DNA of 64,000 nucleotides, from the NCBI GenBank assembly GCA_903909215.1, contig CAIVUX010000033.1, forward strand, positions 1 through 64,000. The letters run 5' to 3'. Shown piece by piece: positions 9,069-16,842 of the stretch. Both the position numbers and the translations under genes were made by a program. The number at the start of each line of letters is the position of its first letter. Position 1 is the stretch's first letter. The notes below the pieces were generated by a model. It did no database searches, had not been told where the DNA came from, and worked only from the letters and a program-made list of their open reading frames with translations. This stretch comes from an uncultured Ferrovum sp. Lineage in GTDB: Bacteria; Pseudomonadota; Gammaproteobacteria; Burkholderiales; Ferrovaceae.

Positions 9069-9392
9069 TACAAATCTCCTTAAGGCTACCGCTTGCTTTG
9101 GCTAAATTCAGTTTGGCAGCAGGCATGGCCTGTAAAAACTTTGAAGTCAACCTTGCGGCTTCCTCAATCTTTGCCGAAAAATCTTTACCGGGGTCGCCCT
9201 TCTCTCTACTCGCTTCTTGCACAATCCCCCACCAAGGTCTGCCTCGTAGTGACCACTTTCGATTTCTCTAGCAGCCACACACAGTAGGGTATCGAAAATC
9301 ACTTTTTTCGCCCAACGATAGGGGTCAGACCCCACATGGGGTCTGACCCCAAATACTGTGTCGGCCTCTGTGAAAACAGCATTACTTGGCAA
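9049..9392 (-). pseudogene. Broken RelE/HigB-type toxin (COG4737-like)
   Basis: An 81-codon frame (9147-9392) holds CVAAREIESGHYEADLGGGL followed by CKKRVERR, the characteristic segment of COG4737 RelE-type toxins. The frame then drifts off to an unrelated tail (ATPVKIFRQRLRKPQG). Another frame continues from about 9265 to a stop at 9049 with ARLTSKFLQAMPAAKLNLAK, which resembles the end of this toxin family. The middle of the toxin (the GKRGG... segment) is not found in any frame. The upstream part is replaced by a pair of 13-bp repeats (9321-9350). The remnant overlaps the antitoxin start by 20 bases, as an intact toxin-antitoxin operon would. A sequencing frameshift alone would not explain the missing middle. 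Confidence 0.65.
9321..9350. repeat. GGGGTC(A/T)GACCCC palindrome, inverted pair
   Basis: Exact copies lie at 9321-9333 (central A) and 9338-9350 (central T), in the 5' part of the toxin remnant and upstream of the FKBP gene. Confidence 0.9.
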
Positions 9393-9436
9393 AACAGCGT
9401 TAAACCTCTATCCTTTTCCTTTTTTCGAGAACTTTA

Positions 9437-9880
9437 ATGAAACCTACCCTTAAAACGCTTCTCCTGGCCGCCGCTCTGGCGCTGCCTTTGTACAGCCATG
9501 CCGATGAACCCAAACGAGCCGCCACCATGACCCAATCAGGACTGAGCATTACCGACAACACTATAGGAACCGGCGCCTTAGCCGTGCAAGGCAAAAATGC
9601 CGTGGTGCATTACACGGGTTGGTTATACGACCCCACCGCCCCACACAGCAAAGGCACTAAGTTTGATAGCTCTGTGGATCGTGGCGAACCCTTCACCTTT
9701 ATGATTGGCGCCGGTCGGGTTATTCGCGGTTGGGATGAAGGGGTAGCCGGAATGAAGGTGGGTGGTAAGCGCACCTTAATCATTCCCTCAGAATTGGGTT
9801 ACGGTGCCCGTGGCGCAGGTGGCGTTATTCCTCCCAACGCCATACTGGTGTTTGATGTGGATCTGCTGGACCTGCGTTAA
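9437..9880 (+). CDS. FKBP-type peptidyl-prolyl cis-trans isomerase, exported
   Basis: A 147-residue protein with a signal peptide (MKPTLKTLLLAAALALPLYS, cleavage likely after HA at about residue 22), so it acts in the periplasm. The mature part is one FKBP domain: NAVVHYTGWLYD, GTKFDSSVDRGEPFTF, GAGRVIRGWDEGVAGM, GGKRTLIIPSELGYGA and PNAILVFDVDLL. The ligand-pocket aromatic and Asp residues are visible. It should speed prolyl isomerisation during folding of exported proteins. A repeat pair follows the stop, and the lutC gene converges on it. Confidence 0.92.
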   Translation: MKPTLKTLLLAAALALPLYSHADEPKRAATMTQSGLSITDNTIGTGALAVQGKNAVVHYTGWLYDPTAPHSKGTKFDSSVDRGEPFTFMIGAGRVIRGWDEGVAGMKVGGKRTLIIPSELGYGARGAGGVIPPNAILVFDVDLLDLR

Positions 9881-9888
9881 CGTTAACA

Positions 9889-9918
9889 GGGGTCAGACCC
9901 CTGGGGGGGTCTGACCCC
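9889..9918. repeat. GGGGTC(A/T)GACCCC palindrome, inverted pair
   Basis: Exact copies lie at 9889-9901 (central A) and 9906-9918 (central T), between the 3' ends of the convergent FKBP and lutC genes. The pair can fold as one long hairpin or two short ones, but no T-run follows. Confidence 0.9.
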
Positions 9919-9935
9919 TAGCCGAATTGATTTTG

Positions 9936-10586
9936 CTAGCCCACCAAAATAACATGCACGCGGTAAGGCCCGTGGGCGCCAATGATAATGGTCTGCTCAA
10001 TATCTGCGGTGCGTGAGGGGCCGGAGATAAAGTTTACCGCACGCGGCACGGCGCTCTGCTGGGATTTCAATAACGTCCACGCTTCTTCCATTCCCGGCAC
10101 AATGCGGCTCACATCCAATATGGCGATGTGGGTTTCAGGTAGTAAGCTCACCGCCGCCGGTGTATCAGGGCCGGAGAGCAGCATTAAACTGCCCGTCTCC
10201 GCGATGGCACAAAACGCACCTGTAATACCCACTAAGTCGCTGTCTTTAGCACCACGAAACTCTAACCCCAGACCCGTAGCGCTCCATGGCATGGCACTGA
10301 GTGCGGGCCATGCCACAGCATTGAGGGGCAGCTTCAATTCATTGAGGTAGCGCACCACAGCAGCGGGCGCATCATTCAAGGTGGCCACACGGTCCACGGT
10401 GGTGGACAGCATTTTTGAGCGCAGAGAAAAACGTTCCGCGTGATCAGTCCAACCGTAGGTGGGGCGTGGGCCACGGGCGTTATCATTAATGGCGCGCAAC
10501 ACCTCTGAGCGCTCCGCACCCGGCACATCACCGGGCAGATTTAAACCACGGCGCACCCGTGCCAAGATGTTATCGCGCGCGCTCAA
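9936..10586 (-). CDS. lutC: Lactate utilization protein C (LutC/YkgG family)
   Basis: A 216-residue cytoplasmic member of the LUD domain family, the third subunit of the LutABC iron-sulfur L-lactate oxidase. Visible features are the N-terminal SARDNILARVRRGLNLPG, the central LVGITGAFCAIAETGSLMLL and the C-terminal FISGPSRTADIEQTIIIGAH followed by GP. This S-G-P-S-R-T-A-D-I-E signature is strongly conserved in the family. The start overlaps the lutB stop (ATGA), so the two are translationally coupled. It is the last gene of the minus-strand run. Confidence 0.92.
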   Translation of the reverse strand: MSARDNILARVRRGLNLPGDVPGAERSEVLRAINDNARGPRPTYGWTDHAERFSLRSKMLSTTVDRVATLNDAPAAVVRYLNELKLPLNAVAWPALSAMPWSATGLGLEFRGAKDSDLVGITGAFCAIAETGSLMLLSGPDTPAAVSLLPETHIAILDVSRIVPGMEEAWTLLKSQQSAVPRAVNFISGPSRTADIEQTIIIGAHGPYRVHVILVG

Positions 10587-11986
10587 GATTTTCTCTTGGC
10601 GTAGAGTTCACGGAACGTTTTGCCCGTTGGGGCCGGCATATCACGCCCATCGGTCCAACCATCCAAGCCCGGCAGCCAATGCAGCAACCCCTTCTTGCCA
10701 CCCATGAGGTGCAGCAGACGTGCCGCCACTTGAGCAAAGCGTGCGTACACGCGCGGGTGATTGGCCATGGTGCGCCAAACACCAATAGAGAAGCGTTCAG
10801 ACCAAGGGCGCAGGCGTTGCTCGAATGACTGTTCACGCAACACGCGCATGAGCTCGGGCAAAGGAATCTTCACTGGACAGACCACTTCGCAGGCGCCGCA
10901 AAGCGTGGAGGCCTGTGGCAAATCCAGCGCATTTTTAAGACCCACGTATGAGGGTGTTAGCACCGCACCTATGGGGCCCGGGTACACCCAGCCGTAAGCG
11001 TGGCCGCCAATGTTTTGGTACACCGGACAATGGTTCATGCAGGCTCCACAGCGAATGCAACGCAGCGCGCGTTGCAGTTCGGTGCCCAATAATCGTGAGC
11101 GGCCACTGTCCACCAAAATAATATGCGATTGCTCGGGGCCGTCCACATCGTCAGCCCCCTTGGGCCCTGTAAGCATGGACACATAATTTGTAATGGACTG
11201 CCCCGTGGCGGAGCGTGGCAGCAGGCGCAGAATGGTGGATAAATCATTTAAGGTGGGTAATACTTTTTCAATACCGGTAATGGCCACGTGAATTTTGGGT
11301 AAGGTGGTCACCATGCGCCCATTACCCTCGTTGGTGACAATCACCACGGAGCCGGTTTCGGCAATTAAAAAATTACCGCCGGAAATGCCCATGTCCGCCG
11401 AAATAAAATGCGGGCGCAGCTGTTCGCGCGCTTCGCGACAGAGCGCCGGAATATTCGTTTGACGCGGGGTGTGGTGGTGCTTTGAGAAGAGTTCCGCCAC
11501 CTCCTCCACATTCTTATGAATGGCGGGGGCAATGATGTGCGAGGGGGGTTCGTCCGCCAACTGCAGAATATATTCGCCTAAATCAGTTTCAATAACCTGC
11601 ATGTCCGCAGCAGCCACGGCATCATTAAGGCCCGACTCCTCGCTTACCATGGACTTGGACTTTACAATCTTGCGCACACCATTGGCCTTAGCGATTTCAA
11701 TGAGGATGCGGTTTACATCCTGCGCGGTTTCCGCCCAATGCACCGTGGTGCCACGGGCCTGAGCGCGCTCTTCAAAAGTGATTAAATAACTATCGAGGTT
11801 GGCTAAAATGCCATCGCGAATAGCCGCAGCAGCCACGCGGATATCTTCTAGGTTATCCACTTCCTTCATCACTTCCGCGCGCGCAATCACAAAACGGCCA
11901 CCAAAGCGCTTCATGTTTTTTTGCAGCACTGGATCAACGAGTTTTTTCTTGACGTTGGATTTGAACGAGAAAGAGGTGAGCAACAT
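10583..11986 (-). CDS. lutB: Lactate utilization iron-sulfur protein B (LutB)
   Basis: A 467-residue protein with an N-terminal LUD domain (GISGGNFLIAETGSVVIVTN) and a C-terminal ferredoxin-like region with two [4Fe-4S] motifs: CIRCGACMNHCPVY near residue 310, then CGACEVVCPVKIPLPE. With LutA and LutC it oxidises L-lactate to pyruvate in the cytoplasm, passing electrons onward through its clusters. The order lutA-lutB-lutC with a 2-base gap and then an overlap indicates one operon. No lactate permease or GntR-type regulator is adjacent. Confidence 0.94.
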   Translation of the reverse strand: MLLTSFSFKSNVKKKLVDPVLQKNMKRFGGRFVIARAEVMKEVDNLEDIRVAAAAIRDGILANLDSYLITFEERAQARGTTVHWAETAQDVNRILIEIAKANGVRKIVKSKSMVSEESGLNDAVAAADMQVIETDLGEYILQLADEPPSHIIAPAIHKNVEEVAELFSKHHHTPRQTNIPALCREAREQLRPHFISADMGISGGNFLIAETGSVVIVTNEGNGRMVTTLPKIHVAITGIEKVLPTLNDLSTILRLLPRSATGQSITNYVSMLTGPKGADDVDGPEQSHIILVDSGRSRLLGTELQRALRCIRCGACMNHCPVYQNIGGHAYGWVYPGPIGAVLTPSYVGLKNALDLPQASTLCGACEVVCPVKIPLPELMRVLREQSFEQRLRPWSERFSIGVWRTMANHPRVYARFAQVAARLLHLMGGKKGLLHWLPGLDGWTDGRDMPAPTGKTFRELYAKRKS

Positions 11987-11988
11987 GT

Positions 11989-12738
11989 CTAGTCTTCGCC
12001 CAAATCAGCCAACGCTTCAGGCCCCACCAATACTTCCGCCACATGCAGCACTTGGGTGGACTCATCGCCCATGCGGCGCAAGCGTCCTTCAATGTTGAGT
12101 AAGCAGCCCAAGTCCCCACCCACAATGGCGTCCGCCCCAGAAGCCTGAACGTCCTGGCATTTGTTATCCGCCATGCGCGAGGCGATGTCGCCCAATTTGA
12201 TGGAGAACGCGCCACCAAAACCGCAACAGGTTTCAGGCTTCTCCATTTCGCGCAGCTGTGCACCCGCCACTTGGCCGATCAGTTGACGGGGCTGCAATTT
12301 AATACCCAACTCGCGCAGACCGGAGCAGGAGTCGTGGTAGGTGATGTTGCCTTTAAAACTGCTGTGCAGGTTTTGGATGTGCAGTACGGTGTGCAGAAAT
12401 TGGGTGAGCTCGTAGGTACGCGCTGAGAGCGCATTGATGCGTTTTTGGAGTGCGGGGTCTGCGGGGAATAGTTGGGCATAATGGTGGCGAATCATGCCTG
12501 TGCAAGAGCCACTGGGAATGACCACATAGTCAAAAGATTCGAAATCTTTCAAGAAACGTTGCGCCAACAGACGTCCCGATTCACGGTCACCGGAATTAAA
12601 GCCCGGCTGACCACAACAGGTTTGGCCCTCAGGCACCACCACCTCACAGCCCGAATTTTGCAATAATTTAAGCGTGGCAAAGCCGATGCGAGGACGCATC
12701 AGGTCTACAAGACAAGTGACAAATAGACCGACGCGCAT
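11989..12738 (-). CDS. lutA: Lactate utilization protein A (LutA, CCG-domain Fe-S protein)
   Basis: A 249-residue protein with two cysteine-rich CCG domains of the glycolate oxidase GlcF/heterodisulfide reductase type: QTCCGQPGFNSG near residue 40 and ETCCGFGGAFS near residue 168. Each is paired with a further conserved Cys segment (GSCTG, HDSCSG). These bind iron-sulfur clusters. It is the first gene of the lutABC block and starts 20 bases after the pbpG stop, so it may be read from the upstream minus-strand genes as well as from its own promoter. Confidence 0.93.
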   Translation of the reverse strand: MRVGLFVTCLVDLMRPRIGFATLKLLQNSGCEVVVPEGQTCCGQPGFNSGDRESGRLLAQRFLKDFESFDYVVIPSGSCTGMIRHHYAQLFPADPALQKRINALSARTYELTQFLHTVLHIQNLHSSFKGNITYHDSCSGLRELGIKLQPRQLIGQVAGAQLREMEKPETCCGFGGAFSIKLGDIASRMADNKCQDVQASGADAIVGGDLGCLLNIEGRLRRMGDESTQVLHVAEVLVGPEALADLGED

Positions 12739-12758
12739 GGTGGTCTTAGGACGTTAAA

Positions 12759-13655
12759 TCAGAGTTGGCTAACCGTCAAACGGCTGCGGGCTTCCAGCCA
12801 ATGGCGGACGCGGTTGGCATCGCCAATGCGGGCATGGTGGCCATGAGAATCGAGCAACACAATCACCATGGAATGGCCGGTAATGGTGGCTTGCATCACG
12901 AGGCATTGGCCGGATTCATTGATAAAACCCGTTTTAGACAGGCCGATATCCCAGTTGCTCTGGGCCACCAAGGGGTTGGTGTTGTGAAAAGTTACGGCAC
13001 GTCCGCGCAGGCCCACGGGTACTGATACGGTGGCGGTGGTGGTGATGTCGCGAATAAGGGGCTGCTGGAAACCTGCTTGCACCAAGGTGGCCAGGTCTTG
13101 TGCCGTGGACACATTACCGCCATGAAGCCCCGAGGAATCCTCAAAATGACTGTTGGCCATGCCCAGACTCTGCGCTTCGGCGTTCATCTGTGCCACAAAG
13201 GCCGTAATGCCACCGGGGTAATTGCGGCCCAAGGCGGCGGCGGCACGGTTTTCGGAGGCCACTAAGGCCATGCGCAAAAAGTCCATACGGCTGGCATGGG
13301 CGCCCACGCGCAGATGAGAGCTGGTATTGCGCAAGCCATCCACATCTTCATTGGTGACCACCAGTTCCTCGTTGAGGTCTTGCTTGGAATTCAATACCAC
13401 CAAGGCGGTCATCAGCTTGGTAATGGAGGCAATGGGGTGAATGGGGTCGGGGTTTTTGGAGTAGAGCACTTGCTGATTGGTCTGATCAATGACGAGAGCG
13501 GTGGACGAGAGCAAGGATATATGGTCAGGATCCGCCGCAGCTGCCACACGGTGCCGATGGGGTTGGGCCGCCTGGGCAGGCAAGGCCACCACGGTGGACA
13601 AGGCCACAACGGCCAGTAAAACAAAGCGGGCAAAGCCTTTATTTAAGTTATCCAT
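12759..13655 (-). CDS. pbpG: D-alanyl-D-alanine endopeptidase, PBP7-like (S11 peptidase)
   Basis: A 298-residue periplasmic enzyme with an N-terminal signal peptide (FARFVLLAVVALSTVVALPA, ending AQA). It cuts D-Ala-meso-DAP cross-links in peptidoglycan. The serine-peptidase triad motifs are present: SITK (SxxK), SEN (SxN) in VASENRAAAALGRNYPGG, and KTG in IGLSKTGFINESG. There is no C-terminal PBP5-type domain or amphipathic anchor, which favours the PBP7/8 endopeptidase type over a carboxypeptidase. It lies between the ABC exporter and lutA with small gaps. Confidence 0.9.
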   Translation of the reverse strand: MDNLNKGFARFVLLAVVALSTVVALPAQAAQPHRHRVAAAADPDHISLLSSTALVIDQTNQQVLYSKNPDPIHPIASITKLMTALVVLNSKQDLNEELVVTNEDVDGLRNTSSHLRVGAHASRMDFLRMALVASENRAAAALGRNYPGGITAFVAQMNAEAQSLGMANSHFEDSSGLHGGNVSTAQDLATLVQAGFQQPLIRDITTTATVSVPVGLRGRAVTFHNTNPLVAQSNWDIGLSKTGFINESGQCLVMQATITGHSMVIVLLDSHGHHARIGDANRVRHWLEARSRLTVSQL

Positions 13656-13702
13656 ACTTCCTCAACCAATGCATTGCCCTAACAATACAAAAAATCAGCC
13701 GC

Positions 13703-15508
13703 TTACGCAACAGTATTCTGCTTCTGTTGCAAAATCCACATACGGGCATAGGCGCCATTTTGGGCCAAAAGGGCCTCATGGCGACCGCGCTCGATGATGG
13801 CTCCGCCCTCCATCACCAAAATTTGGTCCGCATCCACGATGGTAGAAAGGCGGTGGGCAATCACCAAAGTGGTGTGGTCGCGGGCAATTAAGGCCAGTTC
13901 TGCTTGTATGTCTTTTTCAGATTTGGAGTCTAGGGCCGAGGTGGCTTCGTCAAACACCAACACCTGTGGACGCTTTAATAACGTGCGCGCAATGGCCACG
14001 CGTTGCTTTTCGCCGCCGGATAATTTAAGGCCGCGCTCGCCCACTTGTGTGTCATAGCCATCGGGCAGCGAGTGTATGAAATCGTGAATATGGGCCGCCT
14101 GTGCCGCGCGTATCACTTCATCTTTCGTGGCCTCAGGGCGGCCGTAGGCAATGTTGTAATACACCGAGTCGTTAAACAGCACAGTGTCTTGCGGCACAAT
14201 ACCAATGGCTGCACGCAAAGATTGCTGCGTGACGGTTCGAATGTCTTGACCGTTAATGGTGATGGCGCCACCGGTTACTTCATAAAAGCGAAACAGCAAA
14301 CGCAGTAAGGTGGATTTACCCGCACCGCTAGCCCCCACCACCGCCACCTTATGGCCGGGCGGAATTTCAAAATCGACGCCTTTTAAAATCTCGCGTCTTG
14401 GATCGTAACTAAAGTGCACATTCTCAAAAAGAAGCGCGCCCTGCCCCACCGCGAGAGGCGCCGCATTGGGTGCGTCTTTAATTTCACTGTTTACATTCAG
14501 CAAGCGGAACATACGATCCATATCCGCCAAGGCCTGCTTAATTTCGCGATAAATCACGCCCAAGAAATTAAGGGGAATATAGAGTTGCAGCAGGAGTGCG
14601 TTAATCAACACCAAATCGCCCAAGGTTAAGCGCCCCATCATCACGCCATCCGCCGCGCGGTACATCAGTGCTACCGAACCAATGCCAATAATCAAGCTTT
14701 GCGCAGCATTTAAGGCGGCTAGAGAGGTTTGGCTTTTAACCGAGGCCTCTTCCCACTTGCGCAGGTTTTCATCATAGCGCTCAGTTTCCCAATCTTCATT
14801 GCCAAAATACTTTACGGTTTCGTAATTTAACAAGCTATCAATGGCGCGCGTGTTGGCTTTGGAGTCCAGCTCATTCATACGCCGACGAAAGGCCGTGCGC
14901 CACTCCGTAATGACGATGGTGAGCGTTACATACACCACCAAGGTGAACACAGTAATAACCGCAAACCACACGTCGTACTTCCAGGCCAAGATACCGCCCA
15001 CCAAGCACATTTCCACCAAGGTGGGCAGAATGCTAAACAAGGTAAAGCGCATCAAGCTTTCAATACCGCGTGTGCCGCGCTCAATGTCACGCGACATGCC
15101 GCCGGTTTGGCGCTCTAAGTGAAAACGCAAATTAAGCCCATGCAAATGGCGAAACACAGAGAGTGCAATGCGGCGAATGGAGCGTTGCGTGACTTTGGCA
15201 AACACGCCATCGCGCAATTCGTTAAACAAGGTGGTGGAAAAACGCAGCGCACCGTAACCCACGATCAGCAGTACCGGCAACGCCAGAATGGCCTGCTTGG
15301 TATCCAAGGTATCAATAATGGATTTTAGCGCTAAAGGCACACCCACGTTGGCCAGCTTGGCGATAATAAGAAACAGCAATGCTGCCGCCACGCGCCCTTT
15401 AAACTCCATGAGATAGGGCAGCAGACCGCGAATAGCACCCCAGTCCCCACTACCAAAGCGATTGGGCGAGAGTAAGTTGTCGGTATTTTGATGTTGTCGA
15501 TGGCGCAT
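13703..15508 (-). CDS. Atm1/HMT-type ABC exporter (fused permease and ATPase)
   Basis: A 601-residue half-transporter with six membrane segments in the first 310 residues and a nucleotide-binding domain after. Motifs are Walker A VVGASGAGKSTLLRLLF, Q-loop VPQDTVLF, signature LSGGEKQRVA, Walker B VLVFDEATSALDSKSE and the H-loop VIAHRLSTI. The membrane part (FNELRDGVFAKVTQRSIRR, LRFHLERQTGGMSRDIERG, NYETVKYFGNEDWE) is that of the bacterial Atm1 homologues, which export glutathione-bound metals or sulfur species. It begins 2 bases after the truB stop, so it is coupled to the infB operon. The exact substrate cannot be told. Confidence 0.88.
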   Translation of the reverse strand: MRHRQHQNTDNLLSPNRFGSGDWGAIRGLLPYLMEFKGRVAAALLFLIIAKLANVGVPLALKSIIDTLDTKQAILALPVLLIVGYGALRFSTTLFNELRDGVFAKVTQRSIRRIALSVFRHLHGLNLRFHLERQTGGMSRDIERGTRGIESLMRFTLFSILPTLVEMCLVGGILAWKYDVWFAVITVFTLVVYVTLTIVITEWRTAFRRRMNELDSKANTRAIDSLLNYETVKYFGNEDWETERYDENLRKWEEASVKSQTSLAALNAAQSLIIGIGSVALMYRAADGVMMGRLTLGDLVLINALLLQLYIPLNFLGVIYREIKQALADMDRMFRLLNVNSEIKDAPNAAPLAVGQGALLFENVHFSYDPRREILKGVDFEIPPGHKVAVVGASGAGKSTLLRLLFRFYEVTGGAITINGQDIRTVTQQSLRAAIGIVPQDTVLFNDSVYYNIAYGRPEATKDEVIRAAQAAHIHDFIHSLPDGYDTQVGERGLKLSGGEKQRVAIARTLLKRPQVLVFDEATSALDSKSEKDIQAELALIARDHTTLVIAHRLSTIVDADQILVMEGGAIIERGRHEALLAQNGAYARMWILQQKQNTVA

Positions 15509-15510
15509 GA

Positions 15511-16494
15511 TTAGCTCACAAATGTGACAGGTTTTACGAGTGTTGGTTCCAAATATTCTTCTGCCATTAAACGCGCGGCGTGCAATTTCTGCTGGTCTGT
15601 TATTTCGCAGACCCCCAGGAAGAACTGCTCATGAGAATAGACGCGGTAACGCGCGCCGCTTTCATGGGGTGCTGTAATAGGCCAAGAGATATCGCGCCCG
15701 TGACGAATATGCTCCGATTGCTCAGCATTCAGATCGAGGCGCGGCACGTCCGGCAGCATGGCATCCGCCGGCAGTAAGCAGGCTTCTCGTTGCGCCAGAC
15801 TCATGTGTTGCAGTTGTTCTAGGGTAACAGCGCTGTGCAGTGAAAAAGGGCCGGTCTGGGTGCGGCGCAAGGCAGATAAGTACCCCCCGCAACCCAAGGC
15901 ACGACCCATATCTTCAACCAGCACGCGAATATAGGTGCCTTTGCTAACTTTCGCCTCAATGGTTAGCAGCTCATCCTGCCACTGCAACAGATTAAGCGAC
16001 ATCACCTCAATGGCGCGTGCCACGCGCTCCACCTCAAGGCCAGCACGGGCATAACTGTAGAGCGGTTTTCCATTTAGTTTCAGCGCTGAATGCATGGGGG
16101 GTTGTTGGGTTTGATGACCCAAAAACGAGTGCAGGATTTTTTCTAGTTCAGCAGGACTGCCCGCGTAGGGATGCAGCGCCGTAATCTCACCTTCGCCATC
16201 GGCTGTGGTGCTGGTATAACCCAAACGGATTTGGGCTTCATAACCCTTAGGTGCATCAAGCAACCATCCCGAAAACTTGGTGGCTTCGCCAAAACATAAA
16301 GGCAGCAAACCAGTGGCATGTGGATCGAGCGTACCCGTATGACCCGCCTTCAATGCGCCGAATAAATTGCGTGCGCGTTGCAACGCAGCGTTAGAGGAAA
16401 GGCCAAAAGGTTTATCCAGCAACAGCACGCCTGTAATGTTCCGGCGCGGCAGACGAGGCGTTGAGGGCGCCTCAGGATTTGGGGTGTTGGTCAT
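15511..16494 (-). CDS. truB: tRNA pseudouridine(55) synthase TruB
   Basis: A protein of about 327 residues that makes pseudouridine 55 in the T-loop of tRNAs. The catalytic Asp is in AGHTGTLDPHATGLLPLCFG, and KPFGLSSN near the N-terminus is a family motif. SKGTYIRVLVEDMGRALGC marks the second conserved block, and a C-terminal PUA-like part follows. I start it at the ATG at 16494 (MTNTPNPEAP); the upstream in-frame TTG at 16515 is less likely. Either start overlaps the end of rbfA, as usual for this operon. Confidence 0.95.
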   Translation of the reverse strand: MTNTPNPEAPSTPRLPRRNITGVLLLDKPFGLSSNAALQRARNLFGALKAGHTGTLDPHATGLLPLCFGEATKFSGWLLDAPKGYEAQIRLGYTSTTADGEGEITALHPYAGSPAELEKILHSFLGHQTQQPPMHSALKLNGKPLYSYARAGLEVERVARAIEVMSLNLLQWQDELLTIEAKVSKGTYIRVLVEDMGRALGCGGYLSALRRTQTGPFSLHSAVTLEQLQHMSLAQREACLLPADAMLPDVPRLDLNAEQSEHIRHGRDISWPITAPHESGARYRVYSHEQFFLGVCEITDQQKLHAARLMAEEYLEPTLVKPVTFVS

Positions 16495-16840
16495 CCGAGG
16501 CCACCGCCTCGTCAATCAAGGTGGTGAGAGCAATGGCGCGATCTAGAGAAACATCTGCCACAAAATGCAAAGCGGGCAACGTGCGAATAGACAGGCGTTT
16601 GCCCAGTTGATTGCGCAAAAAACCTGCGGCATCTTGCAAGGCTTCTAGCGAACGCGCCAGCACTTCATTGCCTTGCAACGAGCTGACATAAATTTTGGCA
16701 TGGGAATAATCGTTGGTCACTTCCACCGCCGTCACCGTGATCATGCCTAGGCGAGGGTCTTTTAGTTCGCGACTGATAAGGTCGGCCAAGTCTTTGTGGA
16801 TTTGGTCGCCAATGCGGCGCGATCTGAGGAAGGCGCTCAT
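16472..16840 (-). CDS. rbfA: Ribosome-binding factor A
   Basis: A 122-residue KH-fold protein that binds the immature 30S subunit and helps process the 16S 5' end, mainly in the cold. The family pattern is complete: RRIGDQIHKDLADLI, KDPRLGMITVTAVEVTNDYS and HAKIYVSS at the start, then LRTLPALHFVADVSLDR at the end. It lies 2 bases after infB and overlaps truB. Confidence 0.96.
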   Translation of the reverse strand: MSAFLRSRRIGDQIHKDLADLISRELKDPRLGMITVTAVEVTNDYSHAKIYVSSLQGNEVLARSLEALQDAAGFLRNQLGKRLSIRTLPALHFVADVSLDRAIALTTLIDEAVASDDQHPKS

Positions 16841-16842
16841 GT

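Noticed and set aside
9889-9918. Repeat pair after the FKBP gene as an intrinsic terminator
   Set aside because: It can form hairpins but lacks a T-run on either strand, and the same pair occurs upstream of genes elsewhere.
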